DNA from: a virus
Length of the DNA stretch: 64,000 nt
Strand: one strand, 5' to 3'
Virus record (IMG/VR): IMGVR_UViG_3300032240_001667
Coordinates: 1 to 64,000 of that record
Made by a program: the position numbers and the translations under genes. Of the stretch, positions 48,240-57,032 are shown one piece after another; positions within the stretch are counted from its first letter, which is position 1; each line of letters opens with the position of its first letter. The notes under the pieces are model-generated. The model was not told the DNA's origin, searched no databases, and saw only the letters and a program-made list of their open reading frames with translations.

Positions 48240-48898
48240 TGGCATCAGCAACATATATGACAGGAAGAAAAAAATATGGAAGACCTCAAGGTATTTTATT
48301 TTCAAATAATCCTGGCACATTAGTAAATGGTCTATATGTTCCAAATGGTCATGAAATAGGACAAGATCCAGGATCAGAAACAGATGCATCTATGCTAGAT
48401 CAGTTTATAATTTTGTCTGATCACAATCGTGGAGAGATAAAAATAGCGGGGCAAAGAATTGAAAAAAGATCAAGAATGATTAATGGAAATATGCGTTCAT
48501 ATCATATTGCAGATAAAGACACATATGACATTCAGTGGAATGCCCTTCCATCACGCTCTTTTAGTTCAAACCCACAGTTCAATGCATCAACTGGTAAAAG
48601 CAGCCTCACAGGCCTTTCTGGGCTACCTACAGGGGTTGATTCTGAGTATACTATAGATGGTGGTGCAGGAGCATCAGAACTATTGAACTGGTATGAAAAT
48701 CACAAAGGTTCATTTTGGATGTTTTTGGCATATGATAAATATAAAAATTTTGGTAACTCTGATTCTGCATATGGGCATTTAAATCAGTACAATCAAATTG
48801 TTGAAGTTTATTTTTCAAAATTTGATTATGGTATTACACAAAGAGGACAAACTACATTTGATCTTTGGAATGTTTCCATGACCTTGGAAGAAGTTTAA
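48239..48898 (+). CDS. probable distal tail protein, 219 aa
   Basis: Overlaps the tape measure stop by one base (TAATG). IKIAGQRIEKRSRMINGNMR and DTYDIQWNALPSRSF, then LLNWYENHKGSFWMFLAYDK, YNQIVEVYFSKFDYGITQRG and FDLWNVSMTLEEV, are beta-rich and typical of the protein after the tape measure that caps the tube. Its stop overlaps the next start by one base. Confidence 0.55.
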   Translation: MASATYMTGRKKYGRPQGILFSNNPGTLVNGLYVPNGHEIGQDPGSETDASMLDQFIILSDHNRGEIKIAGQRIEKRSRMINGNMRSYHIADKDTYDIQWNALPSRSFSSNPQFNASTGKSSLTGLSGLPTGVDSEYTIDGGAGASELLNWYENHKGSFWMFLAYDKYKNFGNSDSAYGHLNQYNQIVEVYFSKFDYGITQRGQTTFDLWNVSMTLEEV

Positions 48899-51800
48899 TG
48901 TTTAACAATTTAGAACTTCAACAACATCTTGAAGAATCTCAAACAATTAAAAGTCAGTCTGCAATTATTGCAGAGTGGAATATGAATATTCCTTCCAATA
49001 TTTTAAAAATTGGAAATTATCGTTATAGACCAACAGATAAAGATTCAAAATTTTATTTACTTCCAAACTCATTTGATAATGTAGATCTTGGTGGTTATTA
49101 TACTGGTGCAACAGATGCAGACATTGTAATTGATGGAGGATTTGATGATTCAGGACTTCCTACATTATTGACTGCAAACAAAGATAAACTTAAAACATTA
49201 TACTCTTTAGAAGATTGTTTTAAACAGTTTAGACCTAGGTCTGGAATTAATAAAGCAAAATATTTATCTGGATCTTTTTTACATCATGCAAATATGTCAA
49301 TGGCAAATAGACCTAGGTATTATATGCCAGACAAAGCAGATATATTTAAATACTGGACTTCTTTTAGAACTGAAAATAATGTTGAGTATGGCATAGCAAA
49401 CAAAACAATAAATAGTGAAAAAGTAATTGAAGATGCTGTTCCGTTTGTTGTTTATAATGAAGTTATTCCAACAAATAGAATTGTTATTAAGATGCAAACT
49501 CAAATTGGAACCGTTGACCTTGGAACATTTTATAATGCCTCAACAACATTTTTAGATCCTTTTTATGGTGATGCAAATAAATCAACACCATCAAAATGGA
49601 AGGTTCAGTGTTTAAAAGGAAATAATTGGGTAGATGCAATATCTTTTACATCACAATCTTTAAAGGCAGATGGTTCTCCATTAATTGGTCCAGATGGATA
49701 TGTTGAACTATCTTATGGATTGAAAGTTCCACAAAGATATAAGAGCAATTTTGCATTTGCAGAAAAACTTTCATCATCAAACTTGTTACCAGAAAAAAAT
49801 ATTGAAGGATATGCTTATTTAATTATTGAAAATCCAAATACAAATGGATTGTTTTATGTTTGGCATAATGGAATTTATGAAACATTTATTCCAGAATATA
49901 CTTGGCAAGTAGCAAATGAAGAAACAGATAGGCTAACAAATTTTGTTACAGATTTAACAAACCCAGACTACTATGGTTTATCAATAGATGGGTCTAAAAA
50001 ATACAGAGAGTTTGATTATATTAAGGGAATTAGAGTAGTAGTAGACTCTATGACTAAAACAAATGCAACATTTGATTTAATAGAATTATCTCCAAGACTT
50101 TCAGTTAATTTAACAGATAAAATTGAAAACTTTTCAATTACAAAAAGTGCTTCTGATTTAGGTCAAAGTGGTTTGCCAGTTGGACAATTATTGGCATCAA
50201 CTGGAAAAATAAAAATGTTTGACTACGATGATTCTTTTAATGAAAATAATAAACAAAGTATTATTTGTAATTATATAACAAGGCATATTCAATTTAAGTT
50301 TTATGAAATACTAGTTGATGTAGGTGGTTATGATTATTTTGTACCCATAAAAACACTTTACTCAGATAGTTTTCCATCTATATCTAATTCAGATAAGACA
50401 GTAGAATTAACCTTAAGAGATATGTTCTTTTATTTGGAATCAACCACAGCACCTCAAATTTTATCTACAAACGTTTCTCTTAGTTCTGCAATTTCTTTAC
50501 TATTAGATTATGTTGGTTTTTCTAATTATACATTTAAAAGAATTGCTGGAGAAACTGAAGTTATTATTCCATACTTTTTTGTTCCACCAGATACAAGCGT
50601 TGCAAAAATATTAGAAGATTTAGCAATATCGACACAGACAGCAATGTTCTTTGATGAATATAACAACTTTGTTATGATGACCAAAAATTATATTATGCCA
50701 TCAGAAACTGAAAGAGCAACAGACTTTGTATTATACGGAACACAAGAAATTGAAAAAAATGGAATTATAGAAAATTATAAAACAAACAAAAAATTATCAA
50801 ATATAGTTGAATTAACAAATCAAAATTCTCAGGTATATAATGATGGATCAATTAATTATAATACAAGATACATTCAGAGATCTATAGGATCTTTAAGGCA
50901 AGCAAGTTTAATTGATAATGAAAGAACTTGGATTTACAAGCCAGTTCTTTTGTGGGAAGTTTCAGGAACACAAAATACAAAATCAATAAATGAAGAAGTA
51001 GGAAATCAATCTTCTTATGTTTTGGCTGCTATTCCATTAAACTTAGATTTATCTAATGATGTTCCTATTGTTAAAAACAATATTTTAATTAACAATACCA
51101 TGAGTTTGGGAGAGGCTGTTTATTGGATAACAAGATATAATGGATATTTTTATGCAAATGGTGAAATTATAAAATTTGATGCAGTTGAATATAATATTTC
51201 TGGAATTGGAAATGTTTGGATATCTAGTGTACAAGAATATCAAAATTATTTTTCAAAATTGCCTTTTAATGGAAAAATTTATCCAACAGGTTCTATAAGA
51301 ATATTTGCAGAACCAAATTATGAAGAAATAGACGGAGTGCTAAAATTAAAAAATGGTCCAGTTGCAAAACATGGAAGAGGACAGTTTGGAACAGATGTTG
51401 TATATCATAATTCAGGATTAAATAATTATTGGTCAGACAATGCAAATATTCGTGGTGTAACAATGAAATCAGATATATTATTTAATACAATGTCTGTAGA
51501 ACTTCCAACATCCTCAGATGGATTATCTGTGGGTGCTGCTGGACAATCTTCATTTATTGACTTAGGTGTTCCTGCTACAGATAACCCACAAACAAGCAAT
51601 GTCATTGCACAAAAAACTACTAGAAACGGAATTATAAAAAACTTTCTTTCTTCTACATCTTTAGATCAGTCGACATTAAATTCATTAAAGAGTACACAAA
51701 CGGGAACAGTTCAATCTTCTGCTTTAGTTATGAATGGTCCATCATTAACAACTTATCCAAAAGCAGCAGATTTTATTTCATATGTTTATAAACCTTTAAC

Positions 51801-53229
51801 AGATAGTTTTAAACATTTTGGAACTAGAATGAGAGTTATTGGCAAAATTGAAAATAATTTAGATAGAGGTCAATCTGCAACGGGTGGAACAACATATTAT
51901 GTAGTTCCTGGAACAACACCAGATCAAAACATAAACATCTCTGCTGGAAGTGGTGGTTTAGCGGTAATGCTAAATTCAGAAACCAATAATGGTTATTATT
52001 TTGAAATAGCAGCACTTGGTTCTACAAGTCTTGCAAATACTGCAACTAGTAATGTAAACAATGTTTTCTTTTATAAATTATTAAAAGATAGTAAGGGTAA
52101 TGCTGTTCCAGTAAAACTTTGGGAAGGCCTATCAAACATAATTGTAGATGATGGAAACTTCACTGGACAATATAGGGTTGCTGCTGAACAAAATCCAACA
52201 GTATATGATTTGTCTGTAGAATATGAAAACATAGGAACATTAAGAAGATTTTATTTATATATTAATGAAACATTAGTTAAGATCGTTGATGACACAAATC
52301 CATTACCAGTTTATAATAATATGGCATTATTTGTTAGAGGCTCTTCAAGAGTAATGTTTGAAAATATTTTTGCACTTACAAATAATTATTCTCAAAATAC
52401 ATCTTTTGCTTTAGATACACCAGTCAATTCAATATTTGATAATAATGAAATAAATGTTAATGATTCTTTTAGAAAATATGCAATGAGTGGAATTATCCAG
52501 GGAACATATCTTAGTGGAATATCTTCAGTAGAACCATCTAAATATAAAATATACTTTGATGAGTTTGGAACAATAATGAGAGAAGCGTCATCATTTAACA
52601 TAAGGTATGATAAAGCCTATCCAGCGTTGTACGCAAAACTATCTCCAACATTTAATAGATTAAAGGGATACACTGTTTCTGGATTTAGAGCAGGTTCCTA
52701 TGGTGCAGAATTTTTAATTTTTAATGCTACGGATACGGCTCTCAGTCTTGATGAAACTACTGGAAACTATTTAAGAATTCAAGGTATTACGTTTACTCAG
52801 CAATCACCAAATGTTTTGCGTGTAGATGATTACTTTACAAAAAATTCAAATCTATCAGATCCTTTAATAAATAAAGATGTAGTAATACAATCACCAATGA
52901 AAATTGCAAAAGACTATGAAGATATTAAAATTAGCAGAATGACTTATGGTAAAAAAGACTTTAGTTTAAATGTTCCATATATTCAAACATCAGATGATGC
53001 AAACGATTTAATGAAATGGATTATATCAAAAATTATGAAACCAAGAAAGTCTTTAGGAATTAAAATTTTTGCTATTCCAACACTGCAACTTGGAGATATA
53101 GTAGAAGTTAAATATACTGAAAACGGTATAGATAAAGCAGGTACCTCTAGGTTTGTTGTATATAATATAGAATATTCAAAAGCCTTAGAAGGTCCAGATA
53201 TGACAATATTTGTAAGTGAGGTAGTGTAA
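48898..53229 (+). CDS. large tail tip/baseplate protein, 1443 aa
   Basis: The ATG at 48898 overlaps the preceding stop; a longer frame reaches back into the upstream gene and is less likely. Residues about 380-640 (IRVVVDSMTKTNATFDLIEL, ENFSITKSASDLGQ, VELTLRDMFFYL, SLSSAISLLLDYVGFSNYTF) resemble tail-associated hub proteins. Residues about 976-1160 form a jelly-roll domain. The end (SLGIKIFAIPTLQLGDIVEV) resembles the closing domain of tip hubs. It is the likely central tip protein contacting the host; no catalytic motif is evident. Confidence 0.6.
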   Translation: MFNNLELQQHLEESQTIKSQSAIIAEWNMNIPSNILKIGNYRYRPTDKDSKFYLLPNSFDNVDLGGYYTGATDADIVIDGGFDDSGLPTLLTANKDKLKTLYSLEDCFKQFRPRSGINKAKYLSGSFLHHANMSMANRPRYYMPDKADIFKYWTSFRTENNVEYGIANKTINSEKVIEDAVPFVVYNEVIPTNRIVIKMQTQIGTVDLGTFYNASTTFLDPFYGDANKSTPSKWKVQCLKGNNWVDAISFTSQSLKADGSPLIGPDGYVELSYGLKVPQRYKSNFAFAEKLSSSNLLPEKNIEGYAYLIIENPNTNGLFYVWHNGIYETFIPEYTWQVANEETDRLTNFVTDLTNPDYYGLSIDGSKKYREFDYIKGIRVVVDSMTKTNATFDLIELSPRLSVNLTDKIENFSITKSASDLGQSGLPVGQLLASTGKIKMFDYDDSFNENNKQSIICNYITRHIQFKFYEILVDVGGYDYFVPIKTLYSDSFPSISNSDKTVELTLRDMFFYLESTTAPQILSTNVSLSSAISLLLDYVGFSNYTFKRIAGETEVIIPYFFVPPDTSVAKILEDLAISTQTAMFFDEYNNFVMMTKNYIMPSETERATDFVLYGTQEIEKNGIIENYKTNKKLSNIVELTNQNSQVYNDGSINYNTRYIQRSIGSLRQASLIDNERTWIYKPVLLWEVSGTQNTKSINEEVGNQSSYVLAAIPLNLDLSNDVPIVKNNILINNTMSLGEAVYWITRYNGYFYANGEIIKFDAVEYNISGIGNVWISSVQEYQNYFSKLPFNGKIYPTGSIRIFAEPNYEEIDGVLKLKNGPVAKHGRGQFGTDVVYHNSGLNNYWSDNANIRGVTMKSDILFNTMSVELPTSSDGLSVGAAGQSSFIDLGVPATDNPQTSNVIAQKTTRNGIIKNFLSSTSLDQSTLNSLKSTQTGTVQSSALVMNGPSLTTYPKAADFISYVYKPLTDSFKHFGTRMRVIGKIENNLDRGQSATGGTTYYVVPGTTPDQNINISAGSGGLAVMLNSETNNGYYFEIAALGSTSLANTATSNVNNVFFYKLLKDSKGNAVPVKLWEGLSNIIVDDGNFTGQYRVAAEQNPTVYDLSVEYENIGTLRRFYLYINETLVKIVDDTNPLPVYNNMALFVRGSSRVMFENIFALTNNYSQNTSFALDTPVNSIFDNNEINVNDSFRKYAMSGIIQGTYLSGISSVEPSKYKIYFDEFGTIMREASSFNIRYDKAYPALYAKLSPTFNRLKGYTVSGFRAGSYGAEFLIFNATDTALSLDETTGNYLRIQGITFTQQSPNVLRVDDYFTKNSNLSDPLINKDVVIQSPMKIAKDYEDIKISRMTYGKKDFSLNVPYIQTSDDANDLMKWIISKIMKPRKSLGIKIFAIPTLQLGDIVEVKYTENGIDKAGTSRFVVYNIEYSKALEGPDMTIFVSEVV

Positions 53230-53726
53230 TGACTGTAGATGCTACAGCAAATCAACCAGCAACTGCTACTGCAAGTACAAGCACTCCAACAGTAAAGATT
53301 GCTACACCCGATCTATTTATTTTTAAAGACAGTGTTGTTCCAATTGAGGTAATGACAGATTTAATTTTTGAAGATATTGGTGGAGAAGAATTAATAAGTA
53401 TATCAAGAAACGATATTATTTCTGGTCAAACAATTTCGTATCAACCAATTAAAAATATTAGTCGTTTATATCTTCAATATAATCCACAAAATATTTTAAA
53501 TTTGCAAGATACATCTGCTACATTCTTTAAAAATTATCCAATTAAATTTGAAAACTGTATACCATCTAAAGGTACTGGTCCAAACGGAGAGATAGTTTAT
53601 CTTGACCCAATAACTGGAGATTTGATTATTAATGTTATCAATTTGGCAACTGATGAACAAGTTGATGTTCAAATTTTAACATCTGGATCAATACTTAATG
53701 GTACAATATATGAGGTGAAAAATTAA
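53229..53726 (+). CDS. tail tip-associated protein, 165 aa
   Basis: Overlaps the previous stop by one base. After an Ala/Thr-rich N-terminus it is beta-rich (DLIFEDIGGEELISISRNDI, NISRLYLQYNPQNILNLQ). It has no enzymatic motif. Strict overlap with genes on both sides places it in the tail tip operon. It probably is a minor structural subunit. Confidence 0.55.
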   Translation: MTVDATANQPATATASTSTPTVKIATPDLFIFKDSVVPIEVMTDLIFEDIGGEELISISRNDIISGQTISYQPIKNISRLYLQYNPQNILNLQDTSATFFKNYPIKFENCIPSKGTGPNGEIVYLDPITGDLIINVINLATDEQVDVQILTSGSILNGTIYEVKN

Positions 53727-54889
53727 TGATAACTAATACTGGAAAAAGCATTATTTCAAAATATTTGATAGGTCAGGCTCCAGCCTATGCCTCATATGTT
53801 GCTGTTGGCTGTGGGGTAAACCCATTAAACTTAACAGACACATTTCCTGACTTTTCTGAAAAAACTGCTTTAGATTTTGAAATGTTTCGTGTTCCTATAG
53901 TTTCTCGTGGATTTGTAAATGAAAACGGAATAAATAAAGTTGTATTAACAGCAGAACTGCCAACAGAAGAAAGATATGAAATTACAGAAATTGGAGTATA
54001 TTCAGCAGGATCAAACCCATCTGCTGGTGCTTATGACAGTAGAGTGCTTTATGCTTTTACACAAAATGAAAATTGGGAATATCATTCAAAAACTGCAGCA
54101 TCTGCAATAAATGCTGTATACACGCCACTAGATGGTTCAAATGAAGATAATATAATTGTTGAACAAGAAAAAGTTTTTCAAACAAATGCAGATAACAGAA
54201 TTTTTACAGATAGTGTAAGACTTAATAGAAATGAAAGATGCAGATTTTTAAATAATATAATTGTTTTATCTGGAGATTTGTCAAAAATAAATGTTTTACA
54301 AAATGAAAAATTAGATGTTGATTTATCTTGGGTGCAACAAGACACTGGAAGATCTTCAGAACATATTCACTTAAACGGTGTTACTGCAGACTTTAACAAG
54401 CAGTCTCCATTAGATGAACTTAAATTGTGTTTTTCTGTTATTAATAAAAATGGTCATGATGGAACAAGGCCAGATAAAATAAGATTAATTTTAGAGTTTG
54501 CAACTGATGATGCTTATAGTCAAGGACAATCTGCAAGATTTGAAGTAAACCTATCTCATATTGCTGGCGATCCAATTAAAGATTTTACATCAAACAGATA
54601 CTTTGTTGTTTCTAAACAACTACAAGAATTAACAAAAACACAAGCATTTTCTTGGGGATCTGCAAATATACTTAAGGTTTATGCGTCAGTAATTGACACA
54701 AGCGGAAATGTTTCTAGCAACTTTTTAGTTTGTCTAGATGCTCTAAGGATTGAAAATACATCTAGTCAAAATCCATTGTATGGACTTACTGGATATTCTG
54801 TTATTAAAAATACAAATGCTAGACCAATTGTTAAATCTGCAAATACCACCAACTTTATTGAATTTAGGTTTAATGTTGGTGTTTCATAA
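53726..54889 (+). CDS. tail tip/baseplate protein, 387 aa
   Basis: The N-terminus (MITNTGKSIISKYLIGQAPA, YVAVGCGVNPL) and RYEITEIGVYS are typical of a family of phage baseplate or fibre-adaptor proteins. Residues about 180-380 form a beta-sandwich-like region (NERCRFLNNIIVLSGDLSKI, FSWGSANILKVYASVIDTSG). One-base overlaps on both sides. A virion role is inferred. Confidence 0.55.
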   Translation: MITNTGKSIISKYLIGQAPAYASYVAVGCGVNPLNLTDTFPDFSEKTALDFEMFRVPIVSRGFVNENGINKVVLTAELPTEERYEITEIGVYSAGSNPSAGAYDSRVLYAFTQNENWEYHSKTAASAINAVYTPLDGSNEDNIIVEQEKVFQTNADNRIFTDSVRLNRNERCRFLNNIIVLSGDLSKINVLQNEKLDVDLSWVQQDTGRSSEHIHLNGVTADFNKQSPLDELKLCFSVINKNGHDGTRPDKIRLILEFATDDAYSQGQSARFEVNLSHIAGDPIKDFTSNRYFVVSKQLQELTKTQAFSWGSANILKVYASVIDTSGNVSSNFLVCLDALRIENTSSQNPLYGLTGYSVIKNTNARPIVKSANTTNFIEFRFNVGVS

Positions 54890-55326
54890 TGTTAAATAAT
54901 ATAAAAAAAGTTGTTATTCCTAAAAATCAATTGCCAGCATTTAATGGAGAAGATCAAACATACATTGTTAGATATAGGATTGTATCTGAAGATAAAAATA
55001 GAACATCTCATTGGTCTCCGCAATATCATCTTGCAGCACCAACATCTCAAACTGTAGAATATGGAATTTCATTAGATCCTACTAAAAAAATAATAACAGT
55101 TGTTTGGACAGCACCCACAAATACTAATAATATTTTTGACATGTATGTTAAATGGGATAATCAGAGTTGGGAATATTTTGGTTCTGTTTCAACAACAATT
55201 TTTGCACTTGTTGCCAAGTCTGGTGCAACATCAGTAAAAGTATCTGCACAAGTTCCAACATTTCCTAAGAAAAAATTTACCAATGCAACAATATTTGAAA
55301 CACCAACAACGAGCCTAGTGGTATAA
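54889..55326 (+). CDS. Fn3-like tail protein, 145 aa
   Basis: QTYIVRYRIVSEDKNRTSHW and ITVVWTAPTNTNNIFDMYVK show the paired-strand pattern of fibronectin type III domains, here about one and a half units. The stop codon (TAA at 55324-55326) is inside the promoter box of the next gene. Fn3 domains on virion surfaces often bind carbohydrates. It overlaps the previous gene by one base. Confidence 0.55.
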   Translation: MLNNIKKVVIPKNQLPAFNGEDQTYIVRYRIVSEDKNRTSHWSPQYHLAAPTSQTVEYGISLDPTKKIITVVWTAPTNTNNIFDMYVKWDNQSWEYFGSVSTTIFALVAKSGATSVKVSAQVPTFPKKKFTNATIFETPTTSLVV

Positions 55327-55327
55327 T
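55319..55327 (+). promoter_or_regulatory. extended -10 promoter TGGTATAAT containing a stop codon
   Basis: The box ends 5 nt before the ATG at 55333, so the transcript is leaderless within one base. It contains the TAA of the preceding gene. Confidence 0.6.
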
Positions 55328-55332
55328 AGATT

Positions 55333-55776
55333 ATGGCAAAAATTCCATTACCAGAGCGTGGTCAACCACTTGATGTATCTTATATTTATCAACTTGCAAA
55401 TGCAGTAAATGAATTATCAACACAGGTATCTCCAGCACTTTACAAATATGTAACAATTGATACTCCTGGTGTTGGTCAACAAAATGTAAAAGCCTCAGAG
55501 GCTAGGATTTTGGGCGGATATGTAGAAATCGTAAACAGTGCTTCAAAAACAAAAGGAGACACAGTTCCATTTTCTTATGCCTTTAGTACAGATTTTAAGT
55601 ATGCACCAATTGCAGTTGCTACGCCAGTAAACATTGGAAACACCCCTGCAGGTAAAAATGTTTCAGTTGTTTTAAAATCTGTAACAACATCAAAAGTAGA
55701 GGGTGTTGTTCTTTTTAATGAAACAGGTGATTTAACTGTAGCGGTAAACCTAGTAGTTATAGGAATACCAAATTAG
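55333..55776 (+). CDS. tail fibre-type protein, 147 aa
   Basis: The helical start (LDVSYIYQLANAVNELSTQ) resembles trimerising stalks. The rest (EARILGGYVEIVNSASKTKG, PFSYAFSTDFKYAPIAVATP) is a beta domain of the H-type or WxxF-type fibre tip often found in minor tail proteins. The stop overlaps the next GTG start. Last gene of the tail module. Confidence 0.55.
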   Translation: MAKIPLPERGQPLDVSYIYQLANAVNELSTQVSPALYKYVTIDTPGVGQQNVKASEARILGGYVEIVNSASKTKGDTVPFSYAFSTDFKYAPIAVATPVNIGNTPAGKNVSVVLKSVTTSKVEGVVLFNETGDLTVAVNLVVIGIPN

Positions 55777-55967
55777 TGATTAAATGCAACAAGTGTAAAA
55801 ACAACATGTTTGTAGATAGACAATATTCATCTGCAATGCATTTAGAAATTTATTGTATTATTTGCGGAAATAGAAAATTTTATAATCCACCACAGAATTC
55901 ATCGGAGGGAAGATGGCTCTTAGAAAAGGAAGCATTGAGAGCGAAGGCTACAATCTCGCCCCTGTAA
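55776..55967 (+). CDS. zinc-ribbon protein, 63 aa
   Basis: Starts at a GTG that overlaps the previous TAG by one base. CNKCKNN near residue 4 and CIICGNRKF near residue 28 form a two-knuckle zinc ribbon. It overlaps the next gene by 55 nt in another frame, unusually long, but both frames show family-like features. It opens the switch from tail to replication genes and may be a DNA- or RNA-associated small factor. Confidence 0.65.
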   Translation: MIKCNKCKNNMFVDRQYSSAMHLEIYCIICGNRKFYNPPQNSSEGRWLLEKEALRAKATISPL

Positions 55968-56455
55968 TACCTGGCAATAAAAAAGTTTGGTTTTTAAATA
56001 AAGATTTGGTTAGGGTTTATCATTTAAATAAATCAAATGGAATAATGTCTGTTTATAACATTACACAAGATAGAATAGAAAGTTGTTTAATTGGTGATTT
56101 TAAAAGTAAAAGAGAACGAGCCTATACTGTTGGAGAGACTGCAATTCTTGTTAATAGACATAAAAAATATATGCCATCTTTAATGAAACGAGGAATTATT
56201 CCTTTTCCAACTGGATCACAAAAAGGTGGTGCAAGAGGTTTTAGAGTTAGATCTTATTATTCAGAATCTCAAGTTAGAGAGATACGTGATATACTTGCTA
56301 CTTACCATATTGGAAGACCAAGAAAAGATAATTTAATAACAAATGATATGACACCCAGCACTCAAGAGTTGACAAGACGCATGGGGGACGGTATACTTAA
56401 ATACGTAAGAACTGAAGATGGAAGATTTGTTCCAGTTTGGAATGAATCCATTTAA
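55913..56455 (+). CDS. putative DNA-binding protein with MerR/excisionase-like HTH, 180 aa
   Basis: The ATG at 55913 has GGAGGGAAG just upstream. Residues about 71-117 (YTVGETAILVNRHKKYMPSL, GIIPFPTGSQKGGARGFRVR) have the pattern of a winged-helix domain of the MerR/excisionase type, followed by YYSESQVREIRDIL. The C-terminus carries TPSTQELTRRMGDGILKYV. It is probably a phage regulator or replication accessory factor. Confidence 0.6.
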   Translation: MALRKGSIESEGYNLAPVIPGNKKVWFLNKDLVRVYHLNKSNGIMSVYNITQDRIESCLIGDFKSKRERAYTVGETAILVNRHKKYMPSLMKRGIIPFPTGSQKGGARGFRVRSYYSESQVREIRDILATYHIGRPRKDNLITNDMTPSTQELTRRMGDGILKYVRTEDGRFVPVWNESI

Positions 56456-56468
56456 CGAAGGGCATAAA

Positions 56469-56672
56469 ATGGAAGAAACAAAGGTATCTGTAACATTAGG
56501 ATATACGCTTAACCTAGGTAATTTTCAATCTTTAAGACTAGATCTTGGAGTTATTGATTCAAAGCGTGAAGGTGAAAATACAGATCAGGCATTTGAGCGT
56601 GTATATAAGTTTGTTGAAGATAAGTTAACTGATAAAATTAAAGAAGCACAGACAGAAGCATCTGAGTCATAA
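56469..56672 (+). CDS. small hypothetical protein, 67 aa
   Basis: I chose the ATG at 56469 with GAAGGG upstream over two in-frame starts within the previous gene. The sequence (KVSVTLGYTLNLGNFQSLRL, DQAFERVYKFVEDKL) looks like a small beta-alpha domain and resembles short proteins common near phage replication genes. It overlaps the next gene by one base. Confidence 0.6.
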   Translation: MEETKVSVTLGYTLNLGNFQSLRLDLGVIDSKREGENTDQAFERVYKFVEDKLTDKIKEAQTEASES

Positions 56673-56980
56673 TGGCTGAACGCAAAGACCGAATGGCTTT
56701 GCTTAGTAGATACAACAAACTGCATTTGCAAAGATACGAGCAAAAGTCTAACATGAATCTTAATGTAGAACAATGGGCTGCGGATGGCTTGGTTGAGTCA
56801 TATGGAATTTCTCAATGTTATGATTTATTAGATTATTATTTTAATATTGCACAAGATCCAAATTGGAATTTCTTTGCATACAATGCAGAAAAAATTCTTA
56901 ATGGTAAAATTGATAAAGAGCAAGATGATAAAGAACGAATAGAGCGTAGGAAAAAAGCAAAGGAGTGGTTAAATCAATAA
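56672..56980 (+). CDS. hypothetical helical protein upstream of helicase, 102 aa
   Basis: Overlaps the previous stop (TAATGG). The protein has GISQCYDLLDYYFNIAQDP and a highly charged C-terminus (KEQDDKERIERRKKAKEWLN). Proteins of this size occur before the replicative helicase in many actinobacterial phages; a helicase-loader-like role is possible but not shown. Its 3-prime end carries AAAGGAGTGG, which may serve the helicase gene. Confidence 0.6.
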   Translation: MAERKDRMALLSRYNKLHLQRYEQKSNMNLNVEQWAADGLVESYGISQCYDLLDYYFNIAQDPNWNFFAYNAEKILNGKIDKEQDDKERIERRKKAKEWLNQ

Positions 56981-57032
56981 TACAGAGGCAAAGTTAATCA
57001 CTGCAGTTTTACAAGATAAACAGGTTCATGTA

